Shown here piece after piece: positions 22,884 through 30,507 of a stretch of DNA of 38,128 nucleotides. The stretch is from positions 1,236,952 through 1,275,079 of the forward strand of contig NZ_MPPL01000001.1 in NCBI RefSeq assembly GCF_001911425.1, read 5' to 3'. Position 1 is the stretch's first letter. Every line of letters starts with the position of its first letter. The position numbers and the translations under genes are program-made. This stretch comes from Mucilaginibacter polytrichastri (GTDB lineage: Bacteria; Bacteroidota; Bacteroidia; Sphingobacteriales; Sphingobacteriaceae). Below the pieces are notes generated by a model. The model made no database searches. It saw nothing but the letters and a program-made list of their open reading frames with translations, and was not told the origin of the DNA.

Positions 22884-23270
22884 AACAAATAAGGTTAGGC
22901 GTATAATTATTTTAGGTCGTACCTAAAGCACAAAACTTACCTTCTGGCTGTTTTATTCTAAAGGGTTAATCGATCAAAAGCCAAATAGTAGGTTACTTAA
23001 AATTTTGAAATTGGGAGCAGGGACAATTGTCCAGCCTTATCCCTGATTACTCCAGACCTAATCCCCGAAAAAGTATGATTATGATAACTATTTCGCAAGG
23101 CACATAGAGCGTTTTAAAATCCTTTTCCCATCCATCTATCTATAAGAAAAAAAATATTAGTAGCTGCTACATTAAACATACTTATAGGAAATAACAAAAA
23201 ATACCTAAATCAAATCATCCGGCTCTAAGGTTCGTTCCGGCGGCTTGCGTGTCCATATTGCTGATTGGGC
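22884..23270. other. Intergenic region between LytTR regulator 2 and the sensor-only gene
   Basis: These 387 bp hold no credible gene. I looked for the lost LytTR part of the 23271 protein and did not find it in any frame. Besides the palindrome at 22911 there is a perfect 12-bp palindrome GGACAATTGTCC at 23021-23032. Confidence 0.35.
22911..22927. promoter_or_regulatory. Perfect palindrome before LytTR regulator 2
   Basis: TTTAGGT-CGT-ACCTAAA is a perfect 7-bp inverted repeat with a 3-bp centre. On the minus strand a TAAGTTTT box (22939-22932) with TTTA 19 bp upstream would place the transcription start inside it, the usual place of a repressor site. The promoter reading is weak. Confidence 0.4.
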
Positions 23271-23747
23271 TTAACCACCAAGCGTTTTTCCTTCCAATTT
23301 TTCCTTCCTTTTGTATAGGACTGCCAATACCCTAGAGTGCAGCCAATAATAAATGTTCCAAACTGTTAATAGAATCGATACAAGTGGCAAATCAACCCAA
23401 AGAAAGCCGTTGCTCATTATATTCTTCCCCTGCACCGTAAAATAAACGTAAAATAACACCACATCGATAAACGCGGGCGCTACTATAGCAAGGCAGATCT
23501 GATAGCAAAGCCTTACGGCAAAATCTTCCCTCCACGGTGCTGAAACATCGAGCGACAGGCTAACCTTATGTGTGCAATGCACCAGGAATAAAGCGGCAAG
23601 AAAGCTTGCAACAAACGCTACATAAAATAAGGGTACTAATAAGGCTCCAAGAAGGTCAAAGGGTCGCCCGTTAAAAAGAATGATCAGGGTGCCTGTCAGC
23701 GCAGCCACGTACCGGAACCATTTGTTGGGATAGTTGATTATTTCCAT
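23271..23747 (-). CDS. Stand-alone LytTR-type membrane sensor domain without DNA-binding part
   Basis: This 158-aa protein has four membrane helices (about 12-26, 33-58, 82-105, 118-138) and ends in a basic tail, RKEKLEGKTLGG. Sequence and helix order match the N-terminal half of LytTR regulator 2 (MEIINYPNKWFRYVAAL against MKPIPYSSKKLRVLAAL, then NGFL..D, NIYY). The LytTR domain is absent and no remnant follows. The ATG at 23747 is preferred over the longer frame to 23804 because homology begins there. It may form mixed complexes with regulator 2 and modulate it, or be a decayed regulator. Confidence 0.7.
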   Translation of the reverse strand: MEIINYPNKWFRYVAALTGTLIILFNGRPFDLLGALLVPLFYVAFVASFLAALFLVHCTHKVSLSLDVSAPWREDFAVRLCYQICLAIVAPAFIDVVLFYVYFTVQGKNIMSNGFLWVDLPLVSILLTVWNIYYWLHSRVLAVLYKRKEKLEGKTLGG

Positions 23748-23819
23748 GTGATTAAAATTTAAGGTGTTACGAACATGGAAATTACAAAACAGACGTATGT
23801 TCAACTTTTTTTAAGAACT

Positions 23820-23866
23820 GTTTAACGAAATTTTAACAGCCATATCGGTGGAACTTTCCGTTAAAC
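23820..23866. promoter_or_regulatory. Inverted repeat upstream of sensor-only gene
   Basis: GTTTAACG (23820-23827) and CGTTAAAC (23859-23866) are perfect inverses 31 bp apart, 72 bp or more upstream of the ATG at 23747. A regulatory role is a guess. Confidence 0.25.
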
Positions 23867-23940
23867 GATAGTGATGCCAGATTCAAATAACAAACGGCCT
23901 GAGAGTAACTTTCTACATCCGTTAAATTATGTGGTTCCGA

Positions 23941-24267
23941 TTATTCTGCCTGACCATATGGAAACAGGTTAATATCCCCCTTGTCATTTTCAGGCTCAAT
24001 GGAATTCCAATTCTTACAAATCCAGTTTTCGATTTCCTTTCGGGTATTGATTCCTGGGTAGAGGTGTTTATTTAAGATGTACTCTACTTTTTCAAGGGTT
24101 TTTTTACTGCTCAGGTTGTGCGCCTTTGAAAATCCGTTAATGAAATTCAATACGTCATTACCATTCGATAATACAATAATATCATGATCCAGTTCTGTAG
24201 GGTCATAAATTGTCTGGATCGGCCATTGATAAACAAATTTCAAATCCTTTTTTGACATCTTCACCAT
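23941..24267 (-). CDS. Hypothetical protein
   Basis: This is a 108-aa soluble protein, mixed alpha/beta, with segments DPTELDHDIIVLSNGNDVLNFINGF and KTLEKVEYILNKHL. No family is recognised. The start is ATG 24267 or, three codons on, ATG 24258 (MSKKDLKF); I cannot decide between them. It stands alone between the LytTR block and the mobilisation module, on the minus strand. Confidence 0.5.
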   Translation of the reverse strand: MVKMSKKDLKFVYQWPIQTIYDPTELDHDIIVLSNGNDVLNFINGFSKAHNLSSKKTLEKVEYILNKHLYPGINTRKEIENWICKNWNSIEPENDKGDINLFPYGQAE

Positions 24268-24364
24268 CTTCCGACAAACATTAAATTTCAGGGCGAAAGT
24301 AAATCAGGAGGGTAGATATTTAACGGATGCTATTACCTGTTTTACCCTAACAGGTAGATTTACA

Positions 24365-24396
24365 TAAAAAACGAGCCGTCATTACCAGTGACGGCC
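24365..24396 (-). terminator. Terminator of the 95-aa mob-region gene
   Basis: On the minus strand GCCGTCA / TGACGGC form a perfect 7-bp stem (24375-24395) with a 7-nt loop, followed by TCG and a run of six T. It begins 12 bp after the stop of the gene at 24407-24694. Confidence 0.7.
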
Positions 24397-24406
24397 CGCT
24401 TCATGG

Positions 24407-24694
24407 TCACTTTACGCTTCCCAGACTCCGTAGTTTCTCATTAAGATCCACCAGGCCTGCTTTTTGCAGGGCTTCGTCAGCTACCGCTTTCAGCTCTTGT
24501 AAATCGGCATCCGGTACGTTTGCTAAAATGCCATCGTTTTCCCCACCTTTCTCTGACAGGCCACGCTCAATGATACCATTAAGAAGCAATACATTCTTTC
24601 GCGAGATCTTCAAATCAATCTTCACCATCTCATTCATGCCAGGGATACTCATGATGGTATCAAATACCTGGGCCGCTACATTTGTCGTTGCCAT
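24407..24694 (-). CDS. Small hypothetical protein of the mobilisation region
   Basis: This is a 95-aa acidic helical protein beginning MATTNVAAQVFDTI. It has an amphipathic segment around KIDLKISRKNVLLLNGIIERGL and a helical C-terminus. I recall similar short proteins next to mob genes in Bacteroidota elements, without a known function. The ATG at 24694 is chosen over a GTG nine bases upstream because AAGGAG lies 9 bp before it. It is divergent from the Toprim gene and ended by a clear terminator. Confidence 0.6.
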   Translation of the reverse strand: MATTNVAAQVFDTIMSIPGMNEMVKIDLKISRKNVLLLNGIIERGLSEKGGENDGILANVPDADLQELKAVADEALQKAGLVDLNEKLRSLGSVK

Positions 24695-24804
24695 AATCTT
24701 CACTCCTTAGTTAAACAATAAATTACCCTACAAAAATAATCCTTGCACCAATACGCACCCTGTTCGAAATCCGACTACGATGGGTAATATCCATCCCACC
24801 GCTT

Positions 24805-24812
24805 TACTTTTG
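24805..24812 (+). promoter_or_regulatory. -7 box of the mobilisation operon
   Basis: TACTTTTG matches TAnnTTTG exactly, 38 bp upstream of the Toprim gene. Just before it GATGG and CCATC (about 24777-24796) form a short inverted repeat that could be an operator. No -33 TTTG at standard spacing is seen. Confidence 0.45.
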
Positions 24813-24850
24813 CTTCAGTGAACTGAATATGAAATTGAAAATGTGAGGTT

Positions 24851-25786
24851 ATGGAATTCAGCGAAAACAAGCTTACGATAGCGCAGGCCAAGGCAATAGA
24901 CATGGTAAACATCCTGTCTAAAATCGGCATTGAACCGGTAAAGGTTCGCAACAATGACTATTGGTACCACTCACCATTGCGTGATGAAAAAACACCTTCT
25001 TTTAAGGTTAGCCGAAGGATCAATCGTTGGTACGACCACGGCATCGGCAAAGGCGGTAACCTGGTCGATTTTGCGGTGTTGTTTTGGGGATGCAGCATAT
25101 CAGAAGCCCTCCAAAAATTAGCGGGTAATTTTTCCCTTCAACAGCACCCGGCCCGGCCTTTAAAAATTGCTTGGGAAGAGAAAACGCAAATAAAAATCTC
25201 AGGGGAGTTTTTCCTCTCTTCACATGCCTTGTTCAGCTACCTTGAAGGGCGCTGCATCAGCGCAGAAATAGCATCAAAATTTTGCCGGGAAGTACGATAT
25301 GAATTAGGGGGCAAAACATGGTATGGCATCGGCTTTAAAAACGACCTTGGCGGCTACGAGATTCGTAATGCTTTCCAGAAGCTCAGCAGTTCCCCAAAAG
25401 GCATTACCACCATTAAAAACGGCAGTGACTCAGTTGCGGTTTTCGAGGGCTTTTTTGACTTCCTTTCTTTTATGGTTATTACCGATGATGCTGGCTTCAG
25501 GAGTACCGATTTTATCATCCTGAACTCACTGGCCTTCCTTGAAAGTACCCATGCCATTTTAAACGGCTATAAAGATGTACACCTTTTCCTTGATAACGAT
25601 ACTGCCGGCAAAGCGGCTACCGAGCTTGCCCTTTCCCTATGCAATCACTACCATGATGAAAGCAAACGCTATGATGTTTATACCGACCTGAACGACTGGT
25701 TGGTTAATGCTCCAAAGCAATCAGGGGCTAAAATTCCTGCAGACAGCATTATGCTTGAAAAACCTCCAAATCCAACAGGCTGCTAA
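24851..25786 (+). CDS. Toprim-domain primase-like protein of the mobilisation module
   Basis: This is a 311-aa protein. Residues 38-90 follow the CHC2 zinc-finger fold of DnaG (SPLRDEKTPSFKV...WYDHGIGKGGNLVDF), but the zinc ligands are replaced (YWYHSP for the CxxH part, WYDHGIG for CxxC). The Toprim domain (about 193-275) has the catalytic E199 in VAVFEGFFD and the acidic LFLDNDTAG (D248, D250). This form is usual for Bacteroidota mobile elements, where it sits directly before mobA/mobB. It may prime the transferred strand. The gene starts the plus-strand mob operon; GAGG lies 4 bp before the ATG. The candidate oriT follows it. Confidence 0.85.
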   Translation: MEFSENKLTIAQAKAIDMVNILSKIGIEPVKVRNNDYWYHSPLRDEKTPSFKVSRRINRWYDHGIGKGGNLVDFAVLFWGCSISEALQKLAGNFSLQQHPARPLKIAWEEKTQIKISGEFFLSSHALFSYLEGRCISAEIASKFCREVRYELGGKTWYGIGFKNDLGGYEIRNAFQKLSSSPKGITTIKNGSDSVAVFEGFFDFLSFMVITDDAGFRSTDFIILNSLAFLESTHAILNGYKDVHLFLDNDTAGKAATELALSLCNHYHDESKRYDVYTDLNDWLVNAPKQSGAKIPADSIMLEKPPNPTGC

Positions 25787-25868
25787 AAATAAAGCAAAAC
25801 GGCTGGAATGTTAAAACAGCTTTTAGGGTTTTCCTGAAAGCAGGTTGAGTTTGCCCGTTCCAGCAAAC

Positions 25869-25931
25869 GGCCAGATAAACGGTTGTCGTACAACCGGATC
25901 TGGCCGCCCTATACTCCGAAGTCGTGGGCGG
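25869..25931. other. Candidate origin of transfer (oriT)
   Basis: In the 195-bp gap before mobA are two inverted repeats. The first (25869-25905) is GGCCAGAT-aaa-CGGTTGT / ACAACCG-g-ATCTGGCC around a 3-bp loop. The second, sharing its edge, is CCGCCC (25904-25909) and GGGCGG (25926-25931) with a 16-bp spacer. Large imperfect inverted repeats directly upstream of the relaxosome gene are the typical setting of oriT. The nick site cannot be placed from the sequence alone. Confidence 0.55.
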
Positions 25932-25981
25932 GGTTTGCTATAATGATAAAATGAGTTTGAAACGTGATAAATGATGATGTG

Positions 25982-26371
25982 ATGGAAAATGAAAGTTCAA
26001 ACAGGACAAGGCGTGTAATCTTCAGGCTGACGCCGGAAGAGTACGCAAAGATCGAACGCAAAGCCAAGGCTTCAACCTGTAATAAGCTAAGTGATTACTT
26101 AAGGCACTGCCTCTTTGAGAAGCCGGTAGTAACGGTCTACCGTAATGGCTCCGCCGATGATTTCATAACAGAAACCGGGAGGCTCTGCTCTGAGCTGAAT
26201 GCCATTGGCAACAATTTTAACCAGGTGGTCAAACGCCTGCACACACTCCCGCAGGCAGTAGAATTTAAAGGATGGCTCATGACTTTTGAAATTGAAAAGC
26301 GCACCCTATTCAATAAGATTGAGGAGATAAAAAACCACATCCAAAAGGTCTCTGAATCATGGTTGCGGTAA
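25982..26371 (+). CDS. Relaxosome accessory protein (MobA/MobC-like)
   Basis: This 129-aa protein has an N-terminal ribbon-helix-helix-like DNA-binding segment (RRVIFRLTPEEYAKIERKAK) and a C-terminal part GNNFNQVVKRLH typical of MobC-type plasmid/ICE mobilisation proteins, which bind oriT and help the relaxase. The ATG at 25982 is preferred to an in-frame GTG at 25964. The 3' end overlaps the relaxase start by 13 bp, so translation is coupled. The candidate oriT is 50 bp upstream. Confidence 0.85.
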   Translation: MENESSNRTRRVIFRLTPEEYAKIERKAKASTCNKLSDYLRHCLFEKPVVTVYRNGSADDFITETGRLCSELNAIGNNFNQVVKRLHTLPQAVEFKGWLMTFEIEKRTLFNKIEEIKNHIQKVSESWLR

Positions 26372-27645
26372 TTAAGGCAGGCAAGTCCATACACCGGGTT
26401 TTTAATTACAATGAGAACAAGGTAAAGGAAGGTGTGGCAGAAATTATCGGGGCAAAAAATTACCCTTTTGACCCCGATAAAATGACGGTGCCTATGCGCC
26501 TTAACAGGCTGCTGAGGCAGATGGAATTACGGCCCCATGTGCAGGTAAACAGCGTACACATATCGCTCAATTTTTCCCCTTCGGAAAACCATCTTGACAA
26601 TGAAAAACTAATGGAAATTACAAATGCTTATATGGAAAAATTAGGGTTCGGCAAGCAGCCTTTTTTAGTATACCGGCACCACGATGCCGGGCATCCGCAT
26701 TGCCATGTTGTAACCACTAATATAACCTCCGATGGTGGGCGCATCGACCTGCACCATTTGGCTGCAAAAAAGTCTGAGCAGGCCCGTAAGGAAACCGAAA
26801 AATCTTTTGGCCTGGTTGCCGCTGAAGGGAGGCAGGACAGCCCACAATATGAATTGCAGCCTATCGCGATGGGTAAAGTAAAATACGGCCGCATCCAATC
26901 CAAAAAGGCCATTACCACGGTGCTGGATGGGGTGCTGCCAAATTACAGGTTTACCAGCCTACCGGAACTAAATGCAGTACTGCGCCAATACAATGTCCTT
27001 GCCGACCGGGGCAGTGAAAATTCCCGCATATTTAAAGCAAACGGATTGGTCTACCGCATACTTGACGACCAGGGCAACCCCGTCGGTGTGCCCATTAAGG
27101 CCAGTGATTTTTACAGCCGCCCAACACTAAAGTATCTGGAAAGTAAGTATGGCAACAATGAGGTAAAACGTATGCCTTACAAAGGGCGGGCTAAGAATGC
27201 TATCGATATGGCTTTACTTGGCGGAAAGGCAACATTGCGGGATTTAGTCAGGGCTTTGGAAAAACAGGGTATCCATGTTGCCTTGCGGCAAAACGATACC
27301 GGCATTATCTATGGTATCACCTATGTAGACCATACCACCAAATGCATCTTTAACGGCAGCGCACTTGGAAAGCAATACAGTGCCAAAGCCATCCAGGAAC
27401 GCTGCCAACATGCTCTGAAACCGGGGCAGCATTTGGCGGGCAATGCAGCCCAGAAGCAAACGGGGTTACAGCCACAGGCTGGCGCTACTGCGGCAGAAAC
27501 CAAGGACAAAACAATTCCTTTAGTTGGAGGCAATGTATTGGAAGCCTTATTACAGCCTGAATTTACATCCGATTACCTGCCGCACCAATTAAGAGGCAAC
27601 AAGAAAAGAAGGAAAAAAGGGAAGTCAAATAATAATAACCAGTAA
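26359..27645 (+). CDS. Relaxase (mobilisation nuclease)
   Basis: This 428-aa protein contains the three-histidine metal site of the relaxase/mobilisation nuclease family in RHHDAGHPHCHVVTTN (H107/H108, H112, H114, H116). It is preceded by the NSVHISLNFSPSE strand. A tyrosine near the N-terminus (for example Y18 or Y35) should be the catalytic residue that takes the 5' end of the nicked strand. The C-terminal part is basic and ends in a KKRRKKGK tail. It should nick oriT and pilot the strand to the coupling protein encoded 11 bp downstream. It overlaps the accessory gene by 13 bp. Confidence 0.92.
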   Translation: MVAVIKAGKSIHRVFNYNENKVKEGVAEIIGAKNYPFDPDKMTVPMRLNRLLRQMELRPHVQVNSVHISLNFSPSENHLDNEKLMEITNAYMEKLGFGKQPFLVYRHHDAGHPHCHVVTTNITSDGGRIDLHHLAAKKSEQARKETEKSFGLVAAEGRQDSPQYELQPIAMGKVKYGRIQSKKAITTVLDGVLPNYRFTSLPELNAVLRQYNVLADRGSENSRIFKANGLVYRILDDQGNPVGVPIKASDFYSRPTLKYLESKYGNNEVKRMPYKGRAKNAIDMALLGGKATLRDLVRALEKQGIHVALRQNDTGIIYGITYVDHTTKCIFNGSALGKQYSAKAIQERCQHALKPGQHLAGNAAQKQTGLQPQAGATAAETKDKTIPLVGGNVLEALLQPEFTSDYLPHQLRGNKKRRKKGKSNNNNQ

Positions 27646-27656
27646 AATTTAAAGCC

Positions 27657-29651
27657 ATGGCTATGCAAACAGGGGAAAACGAACAGGCGCTACGGAAAAT
27701 ATTAGATATGACCCGCCTGATAAGCATTGTGATCTTAGTGATCCACTGCTATTATTTTTGTTATGCCGCGTTCCACCAGTGGGGACTGAGCAGCACCTTT
27801 AGCGACCGCCTGTTAGGTAACGTCTACAGGACGGGCATGCTCTCTAATTTTTTTAAGTCGAAATTGATAGCCCTGGGCTTTTTAGCAATCTCATTATTGG
27901 GTGCCAAAGGCCGCAAGGATGAAAAGCTGAACCATAAAACTGCATTTGCTTATGCCATTACAGGGCTGCTCTTATATTTTGCCAGTTACCTTGCCCTGAA
28001 GCTTTCCTTTGAAGTAAGTTACCTTGCCATAATCTATATGGGCATCACCGGCATTGGTTACCTACTGGTGCTTACCGGCGGTACCTTGCTGTCCCGTATT
28101 ATTAAGGACAGGCTCAACAATAAGGATATTTTTAATAAGGAGAACGAGACCTTCCCGCAGGAGGAGCGCCTTTTGGAAAATGAATATTCAATTAACCTTC
28201 CCACACGATATTATCTAAAAGATAAGGTGCGGAAAAGCTGGATTAATATTATCAACCCGTTCCGTTCAATTATGGTTTTGGGTACCCCCGGTTCAGGTAA
28301 GTCCTACTTTGTAATACGGCACATCATTACCCAGCACATCCGCAAGGGCTTTACCATGTTCGTGTATGATTTTAAGTTCGACGACCTATCAAAAATTGCC
28401 TACAATACCTGGCTACATAATAAAGATAAGTATAAAAAAGCGCCGGCCTTTTATGTCATCAATTTTGATGACCTCTCACGTACCCACCGCTGCAACCCGT
28501 TGGAGCCGTCGGCCATGACTGATATTACCGACGCGGCGGAATCGGCACGTACCATACTAATGGGGCTTAACCGCGAGTGGATCAAGAAGCAAGGCGACTT
28601 TTTTGTCGAATCGCCCATTAATTTTTTAACTGCTATAATATGGTACCTGAAGAAATATAAGGACGGCGAGTTTTGCACGCTGCCCCATGTGATAGAGCTG
28701 ATGCAGGCCGACTACGATAGCCTCTTTACGTTGCTTCGCACGGAGAAAGAAATAGAGGTGCTGATAAACCCTTTTGTCAATGCATACCTGTCAGATGTCA
28801 TGGAGCAATTGGAGGGGCAAATAGCATCTGCTAAGGTCGCTATGGCCAGACTTTCTTCGCCGCAATTATATTATGTGCTCTCCGGCAATGACTTTACATT
28901 GGATATTAACAACCCCGATGAACCAAAGATTGTTTGTATGGGCAACAACCCGCAGAAGATACAAATATACGGCGCTGTATTGTCCTTATATGTAACCCGC
29001 CTGGTAAAGCAGGTTAACAAAAAAGGAAAACTCAAAAGCAGCCTGGTATTTGACGAGTTCCCCACCATATACCTTAATAATATGGATAGCCTGATCGCTA
29101 CGGCAAGAAGTAATAAAGTCTCTACCTGTTTGGGTATCCAGGATTTCAGCCAGCTTCGTAAAGACTACGGGCGGGAACAGGCTGATGTGATCATGAACAT
29201 TACCGGTAATATTGTGGCCGGACAGGTAACGGGCGATACCGCTAAGCAATTATCGGAGCGCTTCGGCAAGATCATGCAGGACCGGGAAAGCTTGTCCATC
29301 AACAGCGGTGATACCTCTATCAGCCGGTCCAAACAACTCGAATCCGCGATACCGCCATCTAAAATATCGGCGCTGAGTTCCGGCGAATTCGTTGGCATGG
29401 TGGCAGACGACCCCGATAATAAAATCGAACTAAAATCTTTTCATTGTGAAATATTGAACGACCACGAAGCCCTCAAAAAAGAACAGGAAAATTATAAGGA
29501 TATCGAAGTGATCCGTAAGATTGATAACACGATGGTACAACGGAATTACCTGCAAATAAAACAGGATATTGAGGATATCATCCGCTTTGAGATGGAACAT
29601 TTGCTAAATGATCCTGGCAAGGCACATCTGGTAATTAAAAAAGGTAAATAA
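27657..29651 (+). CDS. VirD4/TraG-type coupling protein (T4CP)
   Basis: This 664-aa protein has N-terminal membrane helices (about 14-34, 62-82, 98-135) followed by the ATPase domain. Walker A is GTPGSGKS (residues 209-216), Walker B-like is LVFDEFPT (D466, E467), and TARSNKVSTCLGIQD is the third family block. Such proteins link the relaxosome to the type IV secretion channel and power DNA export. It follows the relaxase by 11 bp and ends the mob operon; a minus-strand HTH gene is convergent 18 bp away. In Bacteroides nomenclature this position is mobC. Confidence 0.92.
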   Translation: MAMQTGENEQALRKILDMTRLISIVILVIHCYYFCYAAFHQWGLSSTFSDRLLGNVYRTGMLSNFFKSKLIALGFLAISLLGAKGRKDEKLNHKTAFAYAITGLLLYFASYLALKLSFEVSYLAIIYMGITGIGYLLVLTGGTLLSRIIKDRLNNKDIFNKENETFPQEERLLENEYSINLPTRYYLKDKVRKSWINIINPFRSIMVLGTPGSGKSYFVIRHIITQHIRKGFTMFVYDFKFDDLSKIAYNTWLHNKDKYKKAPAFYVINFDDLSRTHRCNPLEPSAMTDITDAAESARTILMGLNREWIKKQGDFFVESPINFLTAIIWYLKKYKDGEFCTLPHVIELMQADYDSLFTLLRTEKEIEVLINPFVNAYLSDVMEQLEGQIASAKVAMARLSSPQLYYVLSGNDFTLDINNPDEPKIVCMGNNPQKIQIYGAVLSLYVTRLVKQVNKKGKLKSSLVFDEFPTIYLNNMDSLIATARSNKVSTCLGIQDFSQLRKDYGREQADVIMNITGNIVAGQVTGDTAKQLSERFGKIMQDRESLSINSGDTSISRSKQLESAIPPSKISALSSGEFVGMVADDPDNKIELKSFHCEILNDHEALKKEQENYKDIEVIRKIDNTMVQRNYLQIKQDIEDIIRFEMEHLLNDPGKAHLVIKKGK

Positions 29652-29669
29652 CGTGTACTTTTAAGAATA

Positions 29670-30107
29670 TTATTTAATGATTGTTAGATATGGCAGTTTG
29701 TTAGATTTCCAAAGTTGTAATTCTTTTTCAGTCAGAGGATTGACCGAGACTATCTCATACGCTTTATCTACTGTACCATCGTCGTTAACTCCTAACTTAC
29801 CTTTTTTGATGGGAAACTTTCTCAATCGCATCCGAACTATATCATTTTTCATAACTTCTGAAGGGAATAGTTCAAGATAGGATTGTAGCTTAAAGCACTT
29901 TGCAACCCTATGAATTGCCCTTATATTATATTTAACCCTTGATTTAAGATTCTCAACACTGCTGACATAACTTTCTCCAAGTTCCATTTCCTGGGACAGC
30001 TTAAGCATTGACAAATAAGGTTGATGCCTTATTCTCATTTCTCTTACTTTTTCAATTAAAAAGTAATCAAGTTCGAGTATAATTATCTCAAATAGTTCTT
30101 CTTTCAT
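29670..30107 (-). CDS. XRE-type helix-turn-helix protein
   Basis: This is a 145-aa protein. Residues about 20-75 form an XRE-like helix-turn-helix: VREMRIRHQPYLSMLKLSQEMELG, then ESYVSSVENLKSRVKYN, IRAIHRVAKCF. The C-terminal half is basic with PIKKGKLGVNDDGTVD. The ATG at 30107 is preferred; the frame runs to 30218, but that part overlaps an operator-like inverted repeat and is AT-driven. It is convergent to the coupling protein gene and divergent from the T9SS/RHS operon, either of which it might regulate. Confidence 0.75.
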   Translation of the reverse strand: MKEELFEIIILELDYFLIEKVREMRIRHQPYLSMLKLSQEMELGESYVSSVENLKSRVKYNIRAIHRVAKCFKLQSYLELFPSEVMKNDIVRMRLRKFPIKKGKLGVNDDGTVDKAYEIVSVNPLTEKELQLWKSNKLPYLTIIK

Positions 30108-30142
30108 TAAGTTTAAAAGAGATGAAAGAACGTTTATCTCAA

Positions 30143-30180
30143 TGTCAAAAACACACATACATATATGTTTATTTTTGACA
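30143..30180. promoter_or_regulatory. Inverted repeat upstream of the XRE gene
   Basis: TGTCAAAAA (30143-30151) and TTTTTGACA (30172-30180) are perfect inverses with a 20-bp spacer containing ACATATATGT-like symmetry. The position 36-73 bp before the ATG at 30107 suits an autoregulatory operator, which is an inference. Confidence 0.5.
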
Positions 30181-30364
30181 AATATGACGTTTTGCAAATC
30201 AATGATTATTAACAGCAAGAGATGGAAATGTTGATGGAAAAAATTAAAATTTTATGCAATCAGCAAAAAATCAAATTAAATCAATGGTTAATTTGTGAAT
30301 AAATAGCCGAAATCTGCTGAAATATAAATTTTACTCAATCTTGAAATTTAATAGTTATAGCCTG

Positions 30365-30414
30365 AAAAATCCCCACTAATGGGTATTTTTAATTTAACTG
30401 CAAGATATATCTTG
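30365..30414. promoter_or_regulatory. Two palindromes upstream of the T9SS/RHS operon
   Basis: AAAAATCCCCA (30365-30375) and TGGGTATTTTT (30380-30390) pair at 10 of 11 positions around a 4-bp centre. Ten bases later CAAGATATATCTTG (30401-30414) is a perfect 14-bp palindrome. They lie 94-143 bp before the ATG at 30508, the expected control region of the operon. Which protein binds is unknown. Confidence 0.5.
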
Positions 30415-30507
30415 TCACTCAGAATCAAGCCCTGATCTATAGCCATTAAGTTAAGCAACTGCCCCAGCGGTCAGGCTATGTATCAGCGCTTAAAAAACCA
30501 ATTTTTT

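Larger units (their letters stand above)
30108..30507. other. Divergent control region between XRE gene and T9SS/RHS operon
   Basis: These 400 bp are strongly AT-rich and hold the inverted repeats at 30143-30180 and 30365-30414. No gene, RNA gene or perfect TAnnTTTG promoter with -33 element was found. Confidence 0.4.

Noticed and set aside
26137..29398. Minus-strand frames across mobA, relaxase and coupling protein genes
   Set aside because: Antisense to genes with strong relaxase and ATPase motifs; no domains or start signals of their own.
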